Shown here piece by piece: positions 16,255-24,055 of a stretch of DNA of 38,195 bases. Source of the DNA: an uncultured Lachnospiraceae bacterium. Its GTDB lineage: Bacteria > Bacillota > Clostridia > Lachnospirales > Lachnospiraceae. The stretch is from assembly GCA_947588995.1 (NCBI GenBank), contig CANPZI010000026.1:1-38195 (forward strand), read 5' to 3'. Each line of letters begins with the position of its first letter. Position 1 is the first letter of the stretch. Both the position numbers and the translations under genes were made by a program. The notes below the pieces were generated by a model that ran no database searches, was not told the origin of the DNA, and was given only the letters and a program-made list of their open reading frames with translations.

Positions 16255-18417
16255 GATAAAATTGGGCTGCTGATTTGCCTGCGTCAGCATACTCACTCCT
16301 GCCTGTTCCAAAATACTCTGGTTAGCGTAATTTACCATCATCCTGGCGATATCGGTGTCGCGGATCTCAGATTCCGCATACTGCGTATTTTCTTCGGAAT
16401 TGAGATTGATATTATATGCATGCTCCAGGCGGTTCTGATAAGCACCAAAAGTAGATCTCTGATGGCTGAGCGCTTCCAGTCCCAGCTTCACTGTACTGAT
16501 CGCTCTTCTCGCATTCTTCACGGACAGCGTATTGGTATGTCTCAATCCCAGCGCATCAAGGCTAAGCGCCTGGTACTCAATATCTATGTGCATTCCCGCT
16601 TCCGGACCCGCCTGCACGAAAAAGCTGCAGGTAGGAACATTCTTAGGCAGCGCGACAGGGCCGTCGTCTACGTCATCTTCCGATACCTCATCCCGGTAGA
16701 TGGGATCGACGTTGATTTTGTGGTCACGCGCACTGGGCGTGCCGATCCACCAGGAGTCGCTTGTTCCGCTTGCCGAATGGAAATCAAGGATCGTATTGTC
16801 ATTGAAAGCATCCTGAATTTTTTTCAGTACCGTCCCTTCCGTATCACTGCTCAAGACACTGATACGAAAGACGATCTCCCCTATCTCGCTGTCAGATCCG
16901 CTTTTACCATATGCATAATCATTAGCGCCGGAGGATATGCGGAAACGTATTTCGATCGTTCCTCCGCCGTCCGCATCCCCGCCGTTCGCAGAAGTGAGCA
17001 GGCCCGGCGTGCCGCTTCCTTTGCGCCCGGTCAGCGTCTCCATCACATCGCCAAGCGTCCCTGCCCCATAGGTACTGACGCTTCTCTCTATAATTGCCTT
17101 CCTATACTGTGGATTCCAGTGCTGATTTGCGCCGGTTCCTTCCCATCTTCCTTCCCATCTCCAGTATTCGTTCTCGTCATCCCAATTAAAATCTGTCGAC
17201 GTTGCCCAATACTTTACGGAAGACGACCGCGCCGTCACCTTCCCTACCCCATCCATATAAAAGCTGAACTCCCAGCCCTCCGTACTTTTTCTTGCGTCAT
17301 CCACGGTCGTTGCGCCCGGTTTGGAAGTCAGATTGCCGTGACCTACAGACGGGTTCTGTACCGGATTCCCTGCGGCATCCCTCGGCTCCAAAAAAGCGTC
17401 GTCCCCAGCGTCAAAATCGTGAATATTCTGACTCGAAGAACTGTCACCCGATCCCGTATTATGGTTAGAAGCATATGCCGCACGATAATACAGACTGCTG
17501 GAATAAATCTTCACATCTCCATCAGCCAGTTCCCGCCCTGTAGCATCCTCATATTTCCCGGTCATGCTGACAGAAGGACTGGAAGAGATCGTCCTGTCAT
17601 TGATGCACGTGATAATATCGTCCACTGTCGCCTTCGCATGTACCCCAAAAGAGATCTGATGCCTGAACACAGGATCTCCCTTCGCGTCATACAGCTTATT
17701 ACCCGCTTTATCGCCGAAATAATCACTCATCTCAAAAGTGTAATTATCTTCTTTCAGCTTCTCCCAGCTAACGGCTTGTGTGGCGTAATCATTCCCATCA
17801 TGCCCTGTCCACGTCACCCATACGCCTTTGTCCTTATCGGCATGCATCGTAAAATAAGAACCGTATGGTACGATACCGCAGTTGTCATTGGTGATATCCA
17901 TGGATCCTGACGTACTGTTAAACCAAACCGCCTGCGCCGTAGTCCATCCGACCAGTTCCCGGTTCGGATCAATGCCGTCCAATGTCCCCGCGTCCGTCGG
18001 TTCCCAGATCAGGCGCTCATTAAAGCTGGTCGTTCCAAAAATGCGGGTCAGTTCTGCTTTCAACGCCTGCACTTCCTGGTCAATATAAGCCCTGTCCTCA
18101 TCACTGTTGGTTCCATTGGCAGCTTTGACTGACAACTCGTTGATGCGCTGCATGATATCCTGTGCTTCATTTAACGCGCCGTCAGCCACCTGTACATAAC
18201 CGACGCCGTCCTGGATATTCTCGGCGCCCTGATGCAGTCCCCTGATCTGCCTGCGCATTTTCTCCGATATCGCAAGCCCTGCCGCGTCATCCGCCGCCCG
18301 ATTGATTCTATATCCCGAAGACAGTTTCTCCGTGCTTTTCGCTTTCGACTTGTTCGTCGTTTTGAACATTCTACCGGCGTTGACTGCCATTAAATTATGT
18401 GTGATCGACATTGCCAT
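16237..18417 (-). CDS. fliC: Flagellin with large variable domain
   Basis: Filament subunit exported by the flagellar type III system. The N-terminal D0/D1 helices (ITHNLMAVNAGRMFKTTNKSKAKSTEKLSSGYRINRAADDAAGLAISEKMRRQIRGL, about 4-140) and C-terminal D1/D0 (about 635-726, ending QANQQPNFILQLLQ) are canonical. At 726 residues it is far longer than the common 270-400. The extra about 480 residues form a surface-exposed Asp/Gly/Trp-rich domain with three Cys residues. No HExxH motif is present, so it is not a flagellinolysin. The variable part is about 42% GC in a line I counted, well below dnaE. A sigma-28 type promoter lies about 100 bases upstream inside a possible invertible segment. Confidence 0.96.
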   Translation of the reverse strand: MAMSITHNLMAVNAGRMFKTTNKSKAKSTEKLSSGYRINRAADDAAGLAISEKMRRQIRGLHQGAENIQDGVGYVQVADGALNEAQDIMQRINELSVKAANGTNSDEDRAYIDQEVQALKAELTRIFGTTSFNERLIWEPTDAGTLDGIDPNRELVGWTTAQAVWFNSTSGSMDITNDNCGIVPYGSYFTMHADKDKGVWVTWTGHDGNDYATQAVSWEKLKEDNYTFEMSDYFGDKAGNKLYDAKGDPVFRHQISFGVHAKATVDDIITCINDRTISSSPSVSMTGKYEDATGRELADGDVKIYSSSLYYRAAYASNHNTGSGDSSSSQNIHDFDAGDDAFLEPRDAAGNPVQNPSVGHGNLTSKPGATTVDDARKSTEGWEFSFYMDGVGKVTARSSSVKYWATSTDFNWDDENEYWRWEGRWEGTGANQHWNPQYRKAIIERSVSTYGAGTLGDVMETLTGRKGSGTPGLLTSANGGDADGGGTIEIRFRISSGANDYAYGKSGSDSEIGEIVFRISVLSSDTEGTVLKKIQDAFNDNTILDFHSASGTSDSWWIGTPSARDHKINVDPIYRDEVSEDDVDDGPVALPKNVPTCSFFVQAGPEAGMHIDIEYQALSLDALGLRHTNTLSVKNARRAISTVKLGLEALSHQRSTFGAYQNRLEHAYNINLNSEENTQYAESEIRDTDIARMMVNYANQSILEQAGVSMLTQANQQPNFILQLLQ

Positions 18418-18451
18418 TTTCAGTGTTCTCTTTTCTTACTGGATGCAAAAT

Positions 18452-18583
18452 TATACTTTTTAATCTTTGCGCATATTACTCATGCACAAAAGCAGAAAAT
18501 CCTAATCTTATTTAATTTTTCGGCCGATATGTATAAAAAGTTTATAGATCATCACAAAAAAATCCTGCGGCTTAAAAAGTATA
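18452..18583. repeat. Perfect 12-bp inverted repeats flanking the flagellin promoter
   Basis: TATACTTTTTAA at 18452-18463 is the exact reverse complement of TTAAAAAGTATA at 18572-18583. Allowing mismatches, 16 of 19 positions match. The 108-base interval contains the flagellin promoter. The right copy covers the last codons and stop of the recombinase gene, and the repeat symmetry would preserve those codons after inversion. This suggests an invertible DNA segment, which is inference. Confidence 0.55.
18517..18544 (-). promoter_or_regulatory. Sigma-28 (SigD) type flagellin promoter
   Basis: TAAA (18541-18544 on the minus strand), 16 bases, then GCCGAAAA (18517-18524), close to the motility sigma consensus TAAA-N15/16-GCCGATAA. 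It points at flagellin. The -10 core TCGGCCGA is a palindrome, so the opposite strand also shows GGCCGATAT. Confidence 0.7.
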
Positions 18584-19198
18584 CCTTTCGAGACATGCTT
18601 TTTCCCGCCTTACCGCTTTCCCGTAAAATGTCTTAGGCCGCATATGACAGGCCTCCGCCGCTTCCCCGATGGAAATCCTGCCCTCCCGCCACGCCAGATG
18701 TTGTTCCTGGAAATTGTCCGGCATCGGAACAGGCGGCCTCCCGAAGCGCACGCCCCGCGCCTTGGCGGCGGCTATTCCCTCGGCCTGGCGCTGCCTGATA
18801 TTGACCCTCTCGTTCTCGGCAATATAACTCAACAAGGTCAAAACAATATCGCTGATAAAAGTCCCCATCAGGTTCTTTTCCCGCCTTGTATCCAGCACCG
18901 GCATATCGATCACCACGATATCCGCTCTTTTCTCCTTCGTGATAATGCGCCACTGTTCATTCAGATCGATATAATTTCTTCCCAGTCTGTCGATGGACTT
19001 GATATAGAGAACCGACCGTTCGTCCAGCCTGCGCAGGAGTTTCTTGTACTGGGGCCGCTCAAAACTGCTGCCGGACATTTTATCCATATAGATATGCTCC
19101 TCCGGGACGCCGGCCTCTCTCAGCGCTATTCTCTGCCTCTCTTCATTCTGTTCTCTCGTAGATACCCGCATATACCCATATACACTTTGTTTTTTCAT
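18572..19198 (-). CDS. Serine recombinase (resolvase/DNA invertase family)
   Basis: Small site-specific recombinase of 208 residues. The catalytic domain starts VYGYMRVSTREQ with nucleophile S13 and continues through LYIKSIDRLGRNYIDLNEQWRII, which holds the conserved SxDRLGR. The long E-helix (about 105-135) follows, with RQRQAEGIAAAKARGVRFGRPP. A C-terminal helix-turn-helix (GRISIGEAAEACHMRPKTFYGKAVRR) ends the protein. Size and domain order match Hin/Gin/Tn3-resolvase types. It ends 154 bases before flagellin, and its last codons form one arm of the inverted repeat around the flagellin promoter. A role as flagellin invertase is inferred. It could instead be a remnant of a mobile element, but no transposase or ends are seen. 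Confidence 0.92.
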   Translation of the reverse strand: MKKQSVYGYMRVSTREQNEERQRIALREAGVPEEHIYMDKMSGSSFERPQYKKLLRRLDERSVLYIKSIDRLGRNYIDLNEQWRIITKEKRADIVVIDMPVLDTRREKNLMGTFISDIVLTLLSYIAENERVNIRQRQAEGIAAAKARGVRFGRPPVPMPDNFQEQHLAWREGRISIGEAAEACHMRPKTFYGKAVRREKACLERYTF

Positions 19199-19295
19199 CT
19201 CTTCGCTTTCCCTCGCTTACCGCTGCATACAGATCTGTCATCCTATTGTTTCACCGTATAATGTTGCCGCTAACCGCGCCGTTCATTCATTCCTC

Positions 19296-19445
19296 CCTGC
19301 CCGGAGGACTTTTTGTGCAATATATCGCCGCAGTGCGATCCTGCCCGGAGGACTTTTGATGCAACGAGTTGAAACACGCTTTGCGGATTTCACTCGTTAT
19401 CGCGGCATTCGCCAAATTGACAGGCAAGCCTGTCAGCTTGGCTCA
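19296..19445. repeat. Intergenic repeat cluster (REP-like)
   Basis: The 325-base gap between the recombinase and metK holds no credible gene. Two direct copies of a roughly 24-base unit (CCTGCCCGGAGGACTTTT followed by TGTGCAA or GATGCAA) lie at 19296-19320 and 19340-19364. A hairpin follows at 19363-19398 (AACGAGTTGAAA arms with one bulge), and another at 19412-19441 (13-base arms with two mismatches). The last 19 bases, read on the minus strand, recur exactly at 28257-28275. Such palindromic intergenic repeats are usually dispersed genome-wide. Confidence 0.6.
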
Positions 19446-19454
19446 TTGCTCGCG

Positions 19455-19489
19455 TAAATAAAAAGGAAGACGGCGCCCAGCCGTCTCCC
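19455..19489 (-). terminator. metK terminator
   Basis: Ten-bp stem (GGGAGACGGC with GCCGTCTTCC, one G-U pair), loop of 5, followed on the minus strand by UUUUUAUUU, 35 bases after the metK stop. Confidence 0.88.
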
Positions 19490-19523
19490 CTGCATTGCTC
19501 GATATTTTTGTCTCCCGCACCGT

Positions 19524-20711
19524 CTACAGATACTTCTTTAACGTCTCCGCCTTGTCGGTCTTCTCCCAGGGAAGATCCAGGTCGTCGCGGCCGAAATGCC
19601 CGTACGCTGCCGTCTGCTTGTAGATCGGCCTGCGCAGGTCAAGCATCTTGATGATGCCCGCCGGGCGAAGATCGAAGTTGTCGCGGATGATCTCATCCAG
19701 CTTCTCGTCGGATACCTTGCCGGTTCCGAAGGTGTCCACCATCACGGAAGTGGGCTGCGCCACGCCGATCGCGTAGGAAAGCTGGATCTCGCACTTGTCC
19801 GCAAGTCCCGCCGCCACGATATTCTTCGCCACATAGCGCGCCGCGTACGCCGCGGAGCGGTCCACCTTGGTGCAGTCCTTGCCGGAGAACGCGCCGCCGC
19901 CGTGACGCGCATAGCCGCCGTAGGTGTCCACGATAATCTTGCGCCCTGTCAGGCCCGCGTCTCCGTGCGGTCCGCCGATGACGAAACGTCCCGTGGGATT
20001 GATGAAGAATTTCGTGTCATCATCGATCAGTTCCTTCGGAAGCACCGGATCAAACACATACTTCTTGATATCCGCATGGATCTGTTCCTGCGTCACATCA
20101 GGATCGTGCTGCGTGGAGAGCACTACAGCCTCCAGCCTTACCGGCTTGCCGTTCTCATCATACTCCACGGACACCTGGCTCTTGCCGTCGGGACGGAGAT
20201 ATTTCAGCGTGCCGTCCTTGCGCACTTTGGTGAGCTGCAGCGCCAGCTTGTGTGCCAGAGAGATCGGATAAGGCATGTACTCGGGCGTCTCGTTGGTGGC
20301 ATAGCCGAACATCATACCCTGGTCGCCCGCGCCGATCGCCTCGATCTCCGCGTCGGACATCCTGTTCTCCTTCGCCTCCAGCGCCTTGTCAACGCCCATC
20401 GCGATATCCGCCGACTGCTCGTCGATTGCGACGAACACCGCGCAGGTATTGCCGTCGAAGCCGTACTCGGACTTGGTGTAGCCGATCTCCTTCACAGTGT
20501 CGCGCACGACTTTCTGGATATCCACATACGCGTTCGTGGTGATCTCGCCCGTCACAAGCACAAAGCCTGTGCAGACCGCCGTCTCACACGCCACACGGCT
20601 CATCGGGTCCTTCTCCATGCACGCGTCCAGGATCGCGTCGGAAATCGCGTCGCAGACTTTGTCGGGATGACCTTCGGTCACCGATTCTGAGGTAAATAAT
20701 CTCTTTTCCAT
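19524..20711 (-). CDS. metK: S-adenosylmethionine synthetase
   Basis: Makes SAM from methionine and ATP. The 395-residue protein shows [16 protein letters not shown] at the start, [12 protein letters not shown] (the ATP-binding signature) near 117-128, and [19 protein letters not shown] with the P-loop-like GGGAFSGKD motif. Length is standard. The ribosome site AAGGAG precedes the ATG. It is preceded by a SAM-I riboswitch and intrinsic terminator and followed by its own terminator, so it is a single-gene unit repressed by its product. Confidence 0.98.
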   Translation of the reverse strand: MEKRLFTSESVTEGHPDKVCDAISDAILDACMEKDPMSRVACETAVCTGFVLVTGEITTNAYVDIQKVVRDTVKEIGYTKSEYGFDGNTCAVFVAIDEQSADIAMGVDKALEAKENRMSDAEIEAIGAGDQGMMFGYATNETPEYMPYPISLAHKLALQLTKVRKDGTLKYLRPDGKSQVSVEYDENGKPVRLEAVVLSTQHDPDVTQEQIHADIKKYVFDPVLPKELIDDDTKFFINPTGRFVIGGPHGDAGLTGRKIIVDTYGGYARHGGGAFSGKDCTKVDRSAAYAARYVAKNIVAAGLADKCEIQLSYAIGVAQPTSVMVDTFGTGKVSDEKLDEIIRDNFDLRPAGIIKMLDLRRPIYKQTAAYGHFGRDDLDLPWEKTDKAETLKKYL

Positions 20712-20738
20712 CTTGATTCTCCTTTATGTATATTTGCA

Positions 20739-20768
20739 TGAAAAAAGCCCGCTTATCGGAATAAGCGG
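20739..20768 (-). terminator. Riboswitch expression-platform terminator
   Basis: Eight-bp stem CCGCTTAT/ATAAGCGG (20749-20756 with 20761-20768), tetraloop, then a run of six U on the minus strand, ending 30 bases before metK. Confidence 0.9.
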
Positions 20769-20790
20769 ACCTGACAGCCAATATCAAATC

Positions 20791-20905
20791 CTCTTATTGT
20801 TCGAGCTGCCTTGCGGCAGGTTTTCGCTCAGGTTGGCACCTTCCTCATCAGGGGTTGCCGTGGCTTCACAGATCCTATGTATCTCCACCACTCTGAATAA
20901 GAGAA
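20791..20905 (-). ncRNA. SAM-I (S-box) riboswitch
   Basis: Cis-acting aptamer in the metK leader. On the minus strand the P1 arms are CTCTTATT (near 20903) and AATAAGAG (20791-20798). Between them are the S-box conserved blocks AGAGTGGTGGAG, GATCTGTGAAGCC-CGGCAACC, AAGGTGCCAACCTG and GCGAAA. The P1 3' arm AATAAG can instead pair with CTTATT of the downstream terminator, giving the usual antiterminator. With SAM bound, P1 forms, the terminator folds and metK is switched off. Confidence 0.95.
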
Positions 20906-20939
20906 AACACACAATATAGAATTGTCTTATCTGTACTAT

Positions 20940-20968
20940 AAGATACACCGGCATGCCGCCTGTGTCAA
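20940..20968 (-). promoter_or_regulatory. metK promoter
   Basis: Perfect TTGACA at 20963-20968, a 17-base spacer, then TATCTT at 20940-20945, just upstream of the riboswitch and downstream of the murA stop. Confidence 0.75.
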
Positions 20969-20984
20969 CAGGTTTTTTCGGCCA

Positions 20985-22277
20985 TCAGCCAACTTTCAGT
21001 CTGAATTTCTGAAGATCTCTCTCCGCGGTGATGACATCGATCTGTGCGCCGAGCCCCTGCAGCTTCAAATGAAAGTCTTCATACCCGCGTTCAATATACT
21101 TGATATCGTCCACAGTGGTGATCCCCTCCGCCGCAAGCCCCGCGATGACTAACGCCGCGCCCGCCCGCAGATCGGGAGCTGTAATGCTCGCCCCGGTGTA
21201 CTGCCGCACGCCGTCGATGATCGCCGTGTTGCCCTCCACCTTGATATTCGCACCCATACGGGTCAGCTCATCCACATATTTGAATCGGTTCTCGAAGATG
21301 CTCTCCGTCACAATACTCGTCCCGGCGGACAATCCCAGCGCAACCGTGATCTGCGGCTGCATGTCCGTGGGGAATCCCGGATAAGGCAGGGTTTTGACAT
21401 GAGTGTGCCCAAGCGGTTTGGAGGCCACCACGCGGACGGCGTCATCCGACTCCTCCACCTCACAGCCGATCTCCAGAAGCTTCGCGCTGATGGATTCCAG
21501 ATGCTTCGGAATAACATTTTTCACGGTCACGTCGCCTTTGGTCACCGCCGCGGCGAACATAAACGTACCCGCCTCAATCTGATCGGGGATGATGACATAC
21601 TCCGTCCCGTGCAGTTTCTGCACGCCTCTGATCCTGATCACGTCCGTGCCGGCGCCCTTGATATTCGCACCCATGCTGTTGAGGAAGTTTGCCAGATCCA
21701 CGACATGGGGCTCTTTCGCCGCATTCTCGATCACGGTCTGCCCCTCCGCCATCACGGCGGCCATCATCACATTCATCGTTGCGCCCACCGTGACCACGTC
21801 CATATAGATATGATTGCCCCTAAGACGTTCCGCCTCGGTGATGATCAGGCCGTGTTCAATCCTGACATCCGCGCCGAGCGCCCGGAAGCCCTTGATGTGC
21901 TGGTCGATCGGGCGAAGCCCTATGTTGCAGCCGCCGGGCAGCGCAACCTCCGCCTTTTTGTATTTGCCAAGGAGCGCCCCCAACAGGTAATACGACGCTC
22001 TGATTTTCTTGATATAATCGTCCTCGATCACCACGTCATGAATCTGTGACGCGTTGATCTTCACCGTATGTCTGTCCGGCCTGTTTACGATGACACCGAT
22101 GCTCTCCATCGCCTGCATCAGCACATTCGTGTCCCTCACGTCCGGTATATTTTCTATCACAACGGTGTCGTCCGTCATGATCGCGGCCGCAAGAATCGCC
22201 AGCGCCGCATTCTTGGCGCCGCCGATCTCCACCTCGCCGACTAACGGATTTCCACCTTTAATCGCGTATTGTTCCAT
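20985..22277 (-). CDS. murA: UDP-N-acetylglucosamine 1-carboxyvinyltransferase
   Basis: First committed step of peptidoglycan synthesis, and the fosfomycin target. The 430-residue protein has the N-terminal GGAKNAALAILAA with the substrate-binding Lys, and the catalytic loop LPGGCNIGLRPIDQH with C117. The Cys, rather than Asp, predicts fosfomycin sensitivity. The C-terminal DLRAGAALVIAGLAAEGIT and YIERGYEDFHLKLQGLGA are typical. Firmicutes often carry two MurA paralogues, and which one this is cannot be told. The ribosome site is AGGGGA, and a promoter sits at 22344-22371. Confidence 0.96.
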   Translation of the reverse strand: MEQYAIKGGNPLVGEVEIGGAKNAALAILAAAIMTDDTVVIENIPDVRDTNVLMQAMESIGVIVNRPDRHTVKINASQIHDVVIEDDYIKKIRASYYLLGALLGKYKKAEVALPGGCNIGLRPIDQHIKGFRALGADVRIEHGLIITEAERLRGNHIYMDVVTVGATMNVMMAAVMAEGQTVIENAAKEPHVVDLANFLNSMGANIKGAGTDVIRIRGVQKLHGTEYVIIPDQIEAGTFMFAAAVTKGDVTVKNVIPKHLESISAKLLEIGCEVEESDDAVRVVASKPLGHTHVKTLPYPGFPTDMQPQITVALGLSAGTSIVTESIFENRFKYVDELTRMGANIKVEGNTAIIDGVRQYTGASITAPDLRAGAALVIAGLAAEGITTVDDIKYIERGYEDFHLKLQGLGAQIDVITAERDLQKFRLKVG

Positions 22278-22343
22278 AATAATCCCCTATATGATAAACG
22301 AATCAAATTCAGATATTGGCAAAACCATAAACAATTATCTAAC

Positions 22344-22371
22344 AGTATACCATATTTTACATATTTGTAAA
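22344..22371 (-). promoter_or_regulatory. murA promoter
   Basis: TTTACA at 22366-22371, a 16-base spacer and TATACT at 22344-22349 on the minus strand, beginning only 9 bases after the upstream M23 gene ends. Confidence 0.65.
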
Positions 22372-22379
22372 TGGGAATC

Positions 22380-23966
22380 TTAATTCAGGTAGTTAAGCGG
22401 GTTCACCTGCACGCCGTTGATCAGGATCTCAAAATGCACGTGCGGCCCCGTGCTCACGCCTGTGTTGCCGCTGAGCGCGATCTTCTGCCCCTGGCTGACG
22501 GTCTGGCCCGGCGACACGAGCACTTTGCTCAGATGCCCGTACCTGGTCTGTCTGCCGTCCGCATGGTTGATATAGACCACATAGCCGTAGCCGCTGCCCC
22601 AGCCGGCTTTCGCGACCGTTCCCGCGGAGGAAGCCATGACAGCCGTGCCGACAGGCGTCGCCCAGTCGATACCCTTGTGGTAGGTGCTCGCGCCCCTGGT
22701 GGGCGCCTTGCGCCTGCCGAAGCCGGAGGACTGCCGTCCGCCCGAAATCGGCTTGATATAGGTAGGCGGAATCTTCGTGCCGCGCTCCACGACTTTTGCC
22801 ACCGCCTCGTAGGTGATCTCCTCTTTCAGGATATCCCGGACTACTTCTTCGTTGTTGCGATAGGAGACATTGGCCACCACCTTGCGGTGACCGGCAGACG
22901 GCTCCTGCAGCGTCTGCGTCTGGGTCGTGTACCAGTCGTCATTGTCCACGTAGACCACATCCGCCTCATAATCTTCCTCATAGTATACTTCTTCCGTGCG
23001 CTCCACCGACAGCTCCGGCTCCGGCACGGTGACGATCAGCTCGTCCCCCACGCGGATCATGGAGTTTTCGTTCTCAATCGTCTCGTTCATGGCGATCAGA
23101 TCCGCCAGCGGAATCTCGTTTTTCTCCGCAATCTGAGAGAGGGTATCCCCAGATACCACCTCGTAGATCTGCTCTTTTTCTTTCTCTTTCGTCACTTCCT
23201 CGATGGCCTCCTGCAGTGGAGTGATCTCGTCATCCGCCAGATAAGACTCCACCACTTCCACCGTGTCCCCGAATTCCAGGGACTTTAAGCCCAGCTCATA
23301 GTCGGAGAAATCTTTCTCCACGGCAGGCTCCACATCGGCAAACATCTCGTCCAGCGCCGCGTCGATTCCCGCGCTGGTCATCACCTCCGTCGCTTCCTCT
23401 TCCTCCTCCTGCTGCTCCGCCGCAGAGTGAATCTGCGTGGTCAGCACATTCAGTTCCCGCTCCCCGTCCAGCACCAGATCCACATAGTATTCGTGCCTGC
23501 TGTCATATTTATTGATGGATGCCTGCAGCAGCGCCAAAACTTCCTCTGCGCTGGACAGGCTGACGGTATACTCATTGATCTTCACCGTGTAGGAACGGTT
23601 CAAAGTCTCCTTGACGCTGTCCCTGAGCACCGAAGCCATCCCTGCCGTAATCGCGGCATTATCGTCCACCGCACCCCAGAGCACCTCTCTGCCCTCATAA
23701 GTCAGGTCGCTGTCCGCCAGCACCAGCTCGTCGCTCGTTCCGGCCAGTCTCCTGCGCGCCTCGATCAGACAATTCTCCGCCTGGCCGGCATCCGCCACGG
23801 TTCCCACCTGCGCTCCGTTTAAGTACACCGTAAAAATATTGTCGCCGGTACTCTCCAGCTTCTGGAAACTTGGAAAGAACAGGATATCCACAAAGATTGC
23901 GGCCGCCGCAACCTTAATATATGCAATTTTCAGTTTTTTATGATTTCTCATCAGTTTTTTCATCAT
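22380..23966 (-). CDS. Membrane-anchored LysM-G5-M23 peptidoglycan endopeptidase
   Basis: Zinc endopeptidase of the lysostaphin/M23 family acting on the wall. The 528-residue protein has an N-terminal membrane anchor (about 13-32) and a long extracellular Glu-rich linker (about 180-265). A LysM peptidoglycan-binding domain (267-313, IYEVVSGDTLSQIAEKN) and a G5 domain (about 330-397) follow. The M23 catalytic domain (about 405-528) carries zinc ligands H430 and D434 (YHKGIDWA) and the histidines in GHLS (H478) and HVH (H509, H511). All catalytic residues are present, so it should be active. It is divergent from dinB with overlapping promoters. Roles in growth or sporulation are possible. Confidence 0.93.
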   Translation of the reverse strand: MMKKLMRNHKKLKIAYIKVAAAAIFVDILFFPSFQKLESTGDNIFTVYLNGAQVGTVADAGQAENCLIEARRRLAGTSDELVLADSDLTYEGREVLWGAVDDNAAITAGMASVLRDSVKETLNRSYTVKINEYTVSLSSAEEVLALLQASINKYDSRHEYYVDLVLDGERELNVLTTQIHSAAEQQEEEEEATEVMTSAGIDAALDEMFADVEPAVEKDFSDYELGLKSLEFGDTVEVVESYLADDEITPLQEAIEEVTKEKEKEQIYEVVSGDTLSQIAEKNEIPLADLIAMNETIENENSMIRVGDELIVTVPEPELSVERTEEVYYEEDYEADVVYVDNDDWYTTQTQTLQEPSAGHRKVVANVSYRNNEEVVRDILKEEITYEAVAKVVERGTKIPPTYIKPISGGRQSSGFGRRKAPTRGASTYHKGIDWATPVGTAVMASSAGTVAKAGWGSGYGYVVYINHADGRQTRYGHLSKVLVSPGQTVSQGQKIALSGNTGVSTGPHVHFEILINGVQVNPLNYLN

Positions 23967-24008
23967 CAGACAACCATCCCGTTTTGTAACAAAAACGTAA
24001 CATTTTAT

Positions 24009-24037
24009 ATTCTATCAGTATTTCCACAAAAAGTAAA
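24009..24037 (-). promoter_or_regulatory. Promoter of the M23 peptidase gene
   Basis: TTTACT at 24032-24037, a 17-base spacer and TAGAAT at 24009-24014, preceded by TGA so that it forms an extended -10. It overlaps the dinB promoter on the other strand. Confidence 0.6.
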
Positions 24038-24049
24038 GTGATGTATAAT
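24021..24049 (+). promoter_or_regulatory. dinB promoter, possibly giving a leaderless mRNA
   Basis: TTTCCA at 24021-24026, a 17-base spacer and a perfect TATAAT at 24044-24049. The expected start site (about 7 bases on) coincides with the ATG at 24056, and no Shine-Dalgarno sequence is present. No LexA box of the CGAAC-N4-GTTCG type is seen. Confidence 0.6.
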
Positions 24050-24055
24050 CCGTGT

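Noticed and set aside
16249..17910. 553-codon rightward frame opposite flagellin
   Set aside because: Antisense shadow; flagellin termini are unmistakable on the minus strand.
16237..18417. Flagellinolysin (metalloprotease insertion) in flagellin
   Set aside because: No HExxH motif in the variable domain.
19296..19445. CRISPR array
   Set aside because: Only two direct repeats, no regular spacers and no cas genes in the window.
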